The notes under the pieces were generated by a model. The model was given only the letters and a program-made list of their open reading frames with translations. It did not search any database and was not told where the DNA came from. Shown one piece after another: positions 25,073-32,416 of a stretch of DNA of 57,879 bases (position 1 is the stretch's first letter; each line of letters begins with the position of its first letter). Both the position numbers and the translations under genes were made by a program. This stretch comes from Planctomycetaceae bacterium (lineage in GTDB: Bacteria > Planctomycetota > Planctomycetia > Pirellulales > Pirellulaceae), in contig PKCN01000313.1 in the NCBI GenBank assembly GCA_002862205.1, forward strand, positions 1 to 57,879, read 5' to 3'.

Positions 25073-27448
25073 GTGTTGAGCGGTACTCCCTCTGACGATC
25101 CATCTGGAACCGATGCAATGATGATGGACGGTGCTCCTGAGGAGTCTTACTCCTATGACGACGTGATCGTTCGTGGTTTCGTTGCGGCGACACTTTTTTG
25201 GGGTCTGTTGGCAGCCATCGGTGCTGTCTTTGTGACTCAAACTTTGTTGCATCCACGGCTTGATGCTGGGGTGGATTGGTTGAGCTTTGGGCGAATGCAG
25301 CCAGTCGGTGAAATGCTGTTTTTCACGGCATTCATCGGCAACGGCATCTTTGCTGGAATCTACTACAGTACTCAACGTCTCTGTAAGGCACGGATGTGGA
25401 ATGGGATGTTGAGTTGGATGCACCTTTTGAGCTGGCAAGCAATCATCGTTGCCGCTCTGGTAACCTTGCCCATGGGGATCACTCAAGGACGCGTCCATGG
25501 TGAAGCAGAGTGGCCGATCGATTTGGCGATAACACTCGTCTGGATTCTGTTCTTTGCGTCGAATTTTTTCATGACGTTGAGGCACCGTCGAGTGCCACGA
25601 ATGTATGTCTCGCTGTGGTTTTATGTTGCTGCTGTGGTGGCAATGGGGCTTGTCAATCTTTGTACACTTTTCGTTTTTCCTACGGGATTGTGGGAGAGTG
25701 ATTCATTGGCGACTGGCATGCAGGACGCATTACTGCAGGAATGGTATGGCCATAATGCTTTCCTGTTCCTGTTTATCGTGCCGGTTCTGGGGCTGGCTTA
25801 TTACTTTGTTCCCAAGGCACTGCAGCAGCCACTCCACAGTTACAAACTCACGATTGTCGGTTTTTGGACTCTGATATTTGCAGGTGCATGGGCTGCGCCT
25901 CAGCATTTGCATTACACGGCTCTGCCGGAATGGGCCTCAACTCTGGGAATGTTGTTTGGAGCCTTGCTTGGTGTGGCCGTGCTTGGCAACGTCAGCAATC
26001 TTCTGTCCACATGTCGCGAGTCACAGGTTCAGAAGCCTGCTGATCCCGCGATTCGTTTCATGAAGTGGGGAGTCGTGTTGCTGGGTCTGTATGCCTTTGA
26101 CGAAATTCTGTTAAGTGTAAAGACCATCCATGCACAAGTGGATTACACCGAGTGGATGACCGCGCACTTCCAGCTGGGCTGTCTTGGCTGCGGCGGAATG
26201 TTGGTTCTCGGCATGGCTTACTGGATGATACCAAAGTTGTTTCAAACCCAAATTGCGAGCAACAGAGCTGTTGGTTTGCATTTTTGGTTGGCAGCCACTG
26301 GGGTATTGCTGTGTGTGTTGCCAGGTTACGCCGCAGGCGTAGTTCAAAGTGGTGTTTGGAATGCCATGGATGATCTTGGGAACTTGAGATATGACTTTGC
26401 TGAGTCAACATCCTTCCTGAAAATGATGTGGTCGCTGCAAATGCTGGGTGGCTTGGCTTATGTGATGGGCTTTGTTGTGATGCTGGCCAACTATGCCAGA
26501 ACCTGGTGGAATCATGCGACTCCCTATGAAGTGCCACTCTATCATCAGGAGTCCAGTGACAAACAAAAGCGATTGATTTCATCTTTGGAGCCGGCCAGTG
26601 TGTTGGAGGCAGCTCCTGTCCTGAATCTTGCCAAAAAGGTAGATGTCTGGACGAGATTGGGTTGGCATCGGAGGTGGGAGGATGCTCCCCGAAAAATTGG
26701 CGTTCTTGTGGCCATGTTTGTTTTGCTGGCCTTCACCGTTGAAGTCGTGCCCATGTTCGTTTTTGCCAACAGCAACGCCCCGAAAATTGCTTCGGTCAAG
26801 CCGTTTACTCCTTTGGAATTATTGGGTCGACACATTTACCTCGAGGAAGGTTGTTCCAATTGCCATACCCAGATGGTCAGACCGCTCATGGCTGAGACAA
26901 AGCGGTATGGTGAATTCAGCCAACCGGGTGAGTTCATTTACGATCAACCTGCGCAATGGGGAAACCAGCGAATCGGACCTGACTTGGCGCGGGAATCAGG
27001 GAAGCAGACAAGTTTTTGGCATTGGCAGCATCTGGAAAATCCACGGCACAGTGATCCGGATTCCGCCATGCCCTCGTATCAATATTTGCTGGATCGACCC
27101 ATCAATCTCGAGCAAGCCAATGAGTTGGTGCAGGCGGCCCGAGAAAGTGGAATTCCTTACGATATTGATTTGGACGGCATGCAGGCAAGTATCAGCAAGC
27201 AGGCAGAGCGGATCGCAGCAGATATCGTTTCAAAAGGTGGAACGTTTCGACGCGGTAATCTGATGACTTTCGATGCTCAAGCCGTTGCGCTCATCGCTTA
27301 TCTGCAGAGGTTGGGCGCAGATCTTACAGCACCGGCGGTGGCTGAAAAAACAGACGATGCTGCCAAAGTAAATGATCAGGATGTTAGTGATGCCATCGAT
27401 CCCTCGGCAGGTTCTGATAGGAACAAGGTGGTCAGTTTCATACCGTAA
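25073..27448 (+). CDS. Fused CcoN-CcoO (cbb3 oxidase subunit I/II) homologue with altered active site
   Basis: An integral membrane protein of 791 aa. Residues about 28-480 follow CcoN nearly gap-free (WYGHN, HLHYTALPEW); about 575-760 follow CcoO with an intact heme c site (Cys594, Cys597, His598) and the SAMPSY methionine segment. Compared with canonical CcoN, the low-spin heme b histidines are Gly79 (in GRMQPVGEM) and Gln367 (in WMTAHFQLG), one CuB histidine is Gln277 (APQHLHY), and the cross-linked tyrosine is Gly271. His227, His278 and the heme b3-type His365 remain. Normal O2 reduction is therefore doubtful; another redox role or electron transfer through CcoO is possible. The start is GTG 25073; ATG 25118 is an alternative. 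The CcoP-like gene follows. Confidence 0.9.
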   Translation: MLSGTPSDDPSGTDAMMMDGAPEESYSYDDVIVRGFVAATLFWGLLAAIGAVFVTQTLLHPRLDAGVDWLSFGRMQPVGEMLFFTAFIGNGIFAGIYYSTQRLCKARMWNGMLSWMHLLSWQAIIVAALVTLPMGITQGRVHGEAEWPIDLAITLVWILFFASNFFMTLRHRRVPRMYVSLWFYVAAVVAMGLVNLCTLFVFPTGLWESDSLATGMQDALLQEWYGHNAFLFLFIVPVLGLAYYFVPKALQQPLHSYKLTIVGFWTLIFAGAWAAPQHLHYTALPEWASTLGMLFGALLGVAVLGNVSNLLSTCRESQVQKPADPAIRFMKWGVVLLGLYAFDEILLSVKTIHAQVDYTEWMTAHFQLGCLGCGGMLVLGMAYWMIPKLFQTQIASNRAVGLHFWLAATGVLLCVLPGYAAGVVQSGVWNAMDDLGNLRYDFAESTSFLKMMWSLQMLGGLAYVMGFVVMLANYARTWWNHATPYEVPLYHQESSDKQKRLISSLEPASVLEAAPVLNLAKKVDVWTRLGWHRRWEDAPRKIGVLVAMFVLLAFTVEVVPMFVFANSNAPKIASVKPFTPLELLGRHIYLEEGCSNCHTQMVRPLMAETKRYGEFSQPGEFIYDQPAQWGNQRIGPDLARESGKQTSFWHWQHLENPRHSDPDSAMPSYQYLLDRPINLEQANELVQAARESGIPYDIDLDGMQASISKQAERIAADIVSKGGTFRRGNLMTFDAQAVALIAYLQRLGADLTAPAVAEKTDDAAKVNDQDVSDAIDPSAGSDRNKVVSFIP

Positions 27449-27508
27449 ACTCAGGCACAGCACGGGCTGAAATGCTTGTGCCGATGTCTGCTCACCTGCT
27501 GCCTGAGT
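27449..27508 (+). repeat. Inverted repeat directly after the CcoN-CcoO stop codon
   Basis: A perfect 9-bp outer stem (actcaggca with tgcctgagt) encloses a second, imperfect stem (ggcacagca with tgcttgtgcc). It starts on the base after the stop codon, has no T tract, and may be a processing or stability element between this gene and the CcoP-like gene. The rest of the gap up to 27697 has no gene I accept. Confidence 0.5.
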
Positions 27509-27650
27509 GATTGGGAGGGAAGCACGGAAGCCATTGGCAGACAAAAGGTCGACAGCGGAGAAAAGTAGTGGCATGACAAGGACCACTGTCCTTGACCGAA
27601 TGGATTTTGAAGTAGACGCAATAATCAAACAAGTTGTTAAACCCAGTTTT

Positions 27651-27676
27651 CAAGCCTCGTCATCAAGCCTCGCCAT
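27651..27676. repeat. Tandem repeat, 2 x 13 bp plus a partial copy
   Basis: Two copies of caagcctcg(t/c)cat followed by a partial third (caagcgagg) that supplies the GAGG of the ribosome binding site for the gene starting at 27698. Confidence 0.7.
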
Positions 27677-27697
27677 CAAGCGAGGAACTTTCAAGTC

Positions 27698-28351
27698 ATG
27701 AACGATTCAAATCCGGAATCCTCCGAATCAAACGAAGTACCGCCAGCAACCCAGTTGACTGATGATTCGTTTGATGGGATTCAACAGTACGACCATCCAC
27801 TACCCAGTTGGTGGATATGGCTGGTTTTTGGGTGTCTCGCTTTCGCACCCCCGTACATCTGGTTCTATCACAATGGCACCGAAGGTCGGTCACTCGCGGA
27901 ACAACACGACCAGCAATTGGCCAAAAACCTGAAATTGCAATTCAGTCAAATGGGTGAACTGACCGCAGACCGGGAAACGTTGGTTCGTTTCCTGAATGAA
28001 GAATCATGGTTAAGAGTGGGACGTTCTATCTTCAAAACAAATTGTGTTGCCTGTCACGGCCGTGATGGTGCTGGGCAGGTAGGACCAAATCTGCAGGATG
28101 ACCATTACAAGAACGTCAGTGACATTGCCGACATTCTTACCGTGTTGAACAACGGGGCCAATGCGGGTGCCATGCCGGCATGGAAGTCAAAGTTGTCGTC
28201 CAATGAAATTGTTCTGGTTTCTGCTTACGTTGCAAGTTTGCGCGGGACGAGTGATGGATCCGGCAAGCCAGCGGAGGGAAGAAAAATTCCATCCTGGCCG
28301 CAGCCTTCTCCCAAAAACGAGATAGGCGGAGAATCAGGCACGCAGGGGTAA
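27698..28351 (+). CDS. CcoP-like membrane-anchored cytochrome c, single heme
   Basis: A 217-aa protein with the CcoP N-terminus: DGIQQYDHPLPSWW followed by one membrane helix (about 35-52). A periplasmic cytochrome c domain has CVACH (about 118-122) and the distal ligand segment GAMPAW. True CcoP has two heme c domains; this one has a single CxxCH and ends soon after the SLRGT motif in a Pro-rich tail. It follows the CcoN-CcoO fusion by about 250 bases, and GAGGAA lies before the ATG. The two probably form one complex. No ccoQ, ccoG, ccoH, ccoI or ccoS gene is nearby, so assembly factors would have to come from elsewhere. Confidence 0.87.
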   Translation: MNDSNPESSESNEVPPATQLTDDSFDGIQQYDHPLPSWWIWLVFGCLAFAPPYIWFYHNGTEGRSLAEQHDQQLAKNLKLQFSQMGELTADRETLVRFLNEESWLRVGRSIFKTNCVACHGRDGAGQVGPNLQDDHYKNVSDIADILTVLNNGANAGAMPAWKSKLSSNEIVLVSAYVASLRGTSDGSGKPAEGRKIPSWPQPSPKNEIGGESGTQG

Positions 28352-28693
28352 CATGGATCGCTGCTGAAGACAGTTGACCTGCGTGACGCGTGTTGCGTGA
28401 TTATGCTTGGTTACTTTGTGGGCGACGGATTCGCCAAACACACCTGCTGCTGGCATGCAGGTGTCTGGTATGCAGGTGTCTGGTATGCAGGTGTCTGGCA
28501 TACAGGTATCTGGCATACAGGTAACTGGCCGGAAATTTCCATCATCATGCGGCCAGAGGTTTTGAAACCATCTGTTTGATGGTTCGGTGTCTTGTGAATT
28601 TGTGCGTTAAAATCGGGGCTGATTGAGGGCACCAGCGTATTGCACTGGTCCCTCCTTGGATTTCCACACACTTGGTGAGCACGAGGTGAGCTG
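28352..28693. other. Intergenic region with tandem array between CcoP-like and Tat CE4-like genes
   Basis: 342 bases holding the 5 x 15-bp array described separately. Because that unit is five codons long, frames stay open on both strands, but I see no start signals that support a gene. Confidence 0.5.
28451..28525. repeat. Tandem repeat, 5 x 15 bp, diverging
   Basis: Copies of tggcatgcaggtgtc: the first three differ only at c/t in the fourth base, while the fourth and fifth have further changes (tacaggtatc, tacaggtaac). The graded divergence from one end to the other suggests growth at one side. Confidence 0.92.
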
Positions 28694-30070
28694 ATGCAGA
28701 CTCGACGGTCTTTCCTGGCAACCGGGATCAGTGTTGCAGCGAACAGTGGACTGGTGAGGTTGGTCGCAGAGGATGACGCTCGAATCACATCCCGGCGGCC
28801 GGCGGGAACTGGACGGGAAGCACAGGGGCTGGAGGTGTTGATGCCTCGGAATCGTGTTCCCTTGTCCTTTGTCATTGATGACTCAACCTGTCTCGTGAAT
28901 ATGGGGCACTTCTGCACTCCTCAGTTCGCCGAAGCCCTGCCCCATCGGACTGAATATAAAAAGCCATGGCGTGAGTGGCCGCGTGAAATCCCTGATCAGT
29001 TTGTTCGCAAGTTCGGTGAGTGGTGTGCGGATCGGGGAGTACGGGGAAAGTACAGCATTGTTCCCTACCCCGCCTGTGTCGGCTGGGTTGATCGTGAGAT
29101 GCCCGGTTGGTCGCGTCATCAGTTACAGGAAAGTTTGAAGCTGGTACGCGAATTGATGGTTCCCAACTGGGATATTCATCCTGAAATGATCACGCACACT
29201 CGCGTCATTGATTTGAAGACGGGGCGACCCATGAACACCATCAATGCCGGGACGATGGAGAATTCGTATCCGCAGGAAAAGAAAAGTGTCGATGAGCTGG
29301 CTTCCTATCTGGCGTACGCCTTGCGCATTCTCGAACGCTGCGAGCTTCCTTGTGAGGGAATCACTACCCCGGGAGGGTTTGGAAACCTTGTGAAGAGTGA
29401 ATTGTCCCTAGCGGTGGATCAAGCCGTGCGAGATGTTTACGCTGTCGATCTGCCGCATTACTTCAAATACGTTCGCACGGGAGACCAAAGCACCGAGCCG
29501 ATACTGGAACATTTGCGCGGAGTGGGCACCGACGGACTGAGATTGACGGTTAATGTGCCCGCTGGAACGGGAGACTGGTTTGGAGGTTGGCAGGGTGACC
29601 GTGTTCCCGAAGCAGATCGCTACTGCAATCAAGACGCAACCGCAGGCAGGATGGTTGAGCTGATTGAACGTCGGCAACCCGCCATCATGCTGTGCCATTG
29701 GCCTGGAATCTACAGCAATGGTACGGAAGCGGGATTTAAAGCGTTTCAGAAAATTGTCACTTCAATCGAGGCACGCTACCGGGACCGGACACTGTGGATG
29801 AAAATGAGCGAAATTGGCCGCTATTGGGCCGCACGAGAATTGACCAGGTTGAATCGTATTGGGAAGCAGATGACGTTCGATGCTCCATTTGCTGTGGATA
29901 ACTTCACGTTTCGGATTGCGAATGCAAACGGTCCGGCACACTTGGATCTGAATTTGAACGAGGTCACTGACATGTCCGCACTTGCTGCAGGAACTTGGTA
30001 TCAAGCAGAGCAGGATCAGATTGTCTGCATCAACTTGCCGCGGGGGCGAACCTTGCTGCAGTGGGATTAA
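28694..30070 (+). CDS. Tat-exported protein resembling CE4 polysaccharide deacetylases
   Basis: A 458-aa protein with a twin-arginine signal (TRRSFLATG), so exported folded. The body has the layout of the NodB/CE4 fold: an acidic pair in LSFVIDDST (Asp62, Asp63), a histidine pair in DIHPEMITHT (His162, His168), TTPGGFG (about 224-230) in the place of motif 3, and IMLCHWPG late in the sequence in the place of motif 5. These match CE4 only loosely, so activity as a deacetylase or related carbohydrate hydrolase is tentative. A good GAGGTG site precedes the ATG. The gene is alone, with a DUF1559-type gene on the opposite strand downstream. Confidence 0.75.
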   Translation: MQTRRSFLATGISVAANSGLVRLVAEDDARITSRRPAGTGREAQGLEVLMPRNRVPLSFVIDDSTCLVNMGHFCTPQFAEALPHRTEYKKPWREWPREIPDQFVRKFGEWCADRGVRGKYSIVPYPACVGWVDREMPGWSRHQLQESLKLVRELMVPNWDIHPEMITHTRVIDLKTGRPMNTINAGTMENSYPQEKKSVDELASYLAYALRILERCELPCEGITTPGGFGNLVKSELSLAVDQAVRDVYAVDLPHYFKYVRTGDQSTEPILEHLRGVGTDGLRLTVNVPAGTGDWFGGWQGDRVPEADRYCNQDATAGRMVELIERRQPAIMLCHWPGIYSNGTEAGFKAFQKIVTSIEARYRDRTLWMKMSEIGRYWAARELTRLNRIGKQMTFDAPFAVDNFTFRIANANGPAHLDLNLNEVTDMSALAAGTWYQAEQDQIVCINLPRGRTLLQWD

Positions 30071-30211
30071 GTCGCTGGTTGCTCGAGTCTGCAACTTGAC
30101 CCAAACCGAGGTGGGGGATCGAGTCATGTTTTCACGCTGTTGCCATCAAATGGCAGATCAGTTCGCTTACCACAGGAGCAAAAGAATTCGTTGTCCAAGT
30201 CCCTGCATTGC

Positions 30212-31864
30212 CTAGAAATCCGAGCGTTTGACGGTTTCACCGCCTTGAGCTGTGAGAATCGACTTGAGTGTCATGTTGTTCAGGTCATTTTTAAGAAAGA
30301 TCACGGCACCATCACCCATTAGAGCATTGAAGCCGAGGCGTTTTGCGTCGAACAAATTGGTCTTGGGTGTGTCCAGATTGACCGAAACATCTTTCGGTTG
30401 GGTCCATGCAACAGCGACATCGGACCGCGTTTCCAGCACCATCACGGTATTCGATAGCCCATCAAGAATTTCGCGAAAATGTCTACCATGATCAGAATTC
30501 ATTATCAGCTTGGCACCGCGCGGACGCTGGTATACCGTCATGCCAGGTTCGGTGACGAGTGCCGGGTGCCGGTACACGTCAGGCATGAGTTTCATCAACT
30601 TGATATTGTGTTCGCTGTCCCATGGCTCATCCTGATGAAAGCGGTGGTACAGTGCTTTTTCTCCGATGAAGGGCAGCAGTTTGACTCGCCAGCTTAGCAT
30701 CGGTTTTTCATTTCGATCACTTGTGTTTCCAGGCAGTTCATGGTGCACCAAATGATGATTGTGCATCGCAAGTCCAATCTGCTTCAAGTTGTTTGCTGAA
30801 GACGTGCGTGCCGCAGCGCCTTGTGCTGATTGGATGGCGGGTAACAACATGCCAACCAAGGCGCCACTTGAGGCCATGTTGTAGTTCATGACGCCTTCAA
30901 TCACGACTTCCCGTCCACTCTGCTTGGGCGCGACTGCTTCTACCATGTAGTTGGCTATTCGTTTCATGTATTGTTGGCTTGCCACAGCGATGGGGTCATC
31001 CTGATTTGTCTCAGCGTTCGACATCTCTAATACCATGTCTCGAGTTGTCATAATTCCTTTCATCAACGTGCGCTCAAGTTCTTCTGCTGTTGACACGTCA
31101 CGTGCCAGTATTTGAAGACGCTGTGCAGCAGTGTCGCTTTCAATGTCAATCGATAGAACCAATGCATCGACCAGTTTCAGCACCGGGGCGAATGTCAGCA
31201 CGGGAACGGGGAGGGCAGAACCCTGTTCGAATGCCATTGTTTCCAGATTGCTGATCAGGGGGCGCAATGGTTCCATCGAGACCAACAATGAGAGTTGACC
31301 AGAGGTCATCGTTTCATCAGCCAATGTTGCCAGTGGACCACGTTCACGATCATCTGTTCCCGCACGCAAAACGGTGTCCATGTAATTCGTTGTTGCCAGC
31401 ACGACTGTTTTGGAATCGTATTCGTGTAGCATCGCCGGCAGGGGGGTGTTGATCCGATAGCAGGACCTGCCGTCCAAATCGACTGGCTCATTGGCGTTTA
31501 CCATCTCAGGACTGACCTTGGACAACTCAAAGGCTTGCTTCAATCGGATCACTGCGGCAAACATTGGTCCTGTGGGACCCGGGGGTGCAGCAATGACTTG
31601 AACTGTTTCAATGGACTCTGCTGGCACACCAATATTTTGAACGCACCAAGCATTGGCAATTTCGATGGGGTACAACTCTGCTTTCGGGCTGGCAAGAGTC
31701 TCTGATACCCGCATGACGACCGTTGCCGCTGCATCAGGAGGCAGGAATGCATTGCCGAATGGTTTTTCGCTTTCTTGGGCCACCGCCGGCAGTGCGGAGA
31801 CAAGGAAACAGCAGATCGCTCCAGCAAATGCGAGTGAATGGGTTTTCCGAATTTGGGTACTCAT
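30212..31864 (-). CDS. Secreted DUF1559-type planctomycete protein
   Basis: I start at ATG 31864, which gives a clear signal peptide (SLAFAGAICCFLVSALPAVAQ); the open frame goes 26 codons further up without a signal. About 550 aa. The N-terminal two thirds have no recognised domain. The C-terminal third carries the DUF1559 hallmarks: the AARTSSANNLKQIGLAMHNHH helix, HHELPGN, LSWRVKLLPFIGEKALYHRF, EPWDSEHN, TNLFDAKRLGFNALMGDGA and a terminal KSILTAQGGE. Most DUF1559 proteins have a pilin-like N-terminal helix next to that domain; here the domain is joined to a longer exported N-terminal part. The function of the family is unknown; it is greatly expanded in Planctomycetes. It converges on the Tat CE4-like gene. 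Confidence 0.85.
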   Translation of the reverse strand: MSTQIRKTHSLAFAGAICCFLVSALPAVAQESEKPFGNAFLPPDAAATVVMRVSETLASPKAELYPIEIANAWCVQNIGVPAESIETVQVIAAPPGPTGPMFAAVIRLKQAFELSKVSPEMVNANEPVDLDGRSCYRINTPLPAMLHEYDSKTVVLATTNYMDTVLRAGTDDRERGPLATLADETMTSGQLSLLVSMEPLRPLISNLETMAFEQGSALPVPVLTFAPVLKLVDALVLSIDIESDTAAQRLQILARDVSTAEELERTLMKGIMTTRDMVLEMSNAETNQDDPIAVASQQYMKRIANYMVEAVAPKQSGREVVIEGVMNYNMASSGALVGMLLPAIQSAQGAAARTSSANNLKQIGLAMHNHHLVHHELPGNTSDRNEKPMLSWRVKLLPFIGEKALYHRFHQDEPWDSEHNIKLMKLMPDVYRHPALVTEPGMTVYQRPRGAKLIMNSDHGRHFREILDGLSNTVMVLETRSDVAVAWTQPKDVSVNLDTPKTNLFDAKRLGFNALMGDGAVIFLKNDLNNMTLKSILTAQGGETVKRSDF

Positions 31865-32416
31865 AGCGATTGTCTCTCTGGGATTGGCACGAAGTATTTT
31901 GTGCTGTGTGAGTGGGCAGGTTTGAATTCGAGGAACCACCAATGGTGGCGTTGCTAAAATTGAAGGTGGTGAGCGATTCCTGCGGCCCGGTCATGGGCGA
32001 TGGAGGGCTGCGAGCAAATGACCATGGTTCGTAAGCACTGCAGTCCAAGGAGGCTCAGCGTTGAAATGTTGCAGTACGTGGATTCTGCGTTCTAGCCAAC
32101 GGTTGCTGAGTGCAGTTATTAGGTGTTTACCGATGAAGAATTTGGATTTCAGCTACTTCTGGTTTGTGGTGCCTGAGGAAAGTGAGTTGCTGTTTTCCCT
32201 TCGTGGGCGGTGTTTCAATCTTGGCGAATCTGCATCGGTTTATTCCGTTTAAACGTTGCGTCTGAGTTCCACTGTGGCGGGATAGTGTTCCGGTATTACG
32301 TGTGAGCGAGCAGATCAGCGTGGTTATCACGACGGCTGGAGTGTTTGCGTTGAATTTGTGCTGCTGTTGGCAGGTCGAGACCAACGTGGACCATTGAATT
32401 GACTAAAATACGGGGC
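31865..32416. other. Divergent intergenic region, DUF1559-type gene / PSCyt1 gene
   Basis: 552 bases between divergent genes, which should hold promoters for both. Small open frames (for example plus 32061-32252) lack ribosome binding sites and family features, so I call none. I see no repeats. Confidence 0.5.

Noticed and set aside
27507-27701. Short ORF ending in an ATGA overlap with the CcoP-like gene, possible CcoQ
   Set aside because: It has no hydrophobic helix, starts with GTG without a ribosome binding site and crosses the inverted repeat and tandem copies.
28334-28579. Small ORFs on both strands through the 15-bp array
   Set aside because: They are open only because the unit is five codons long; no ribosome binding site or conserved feature.
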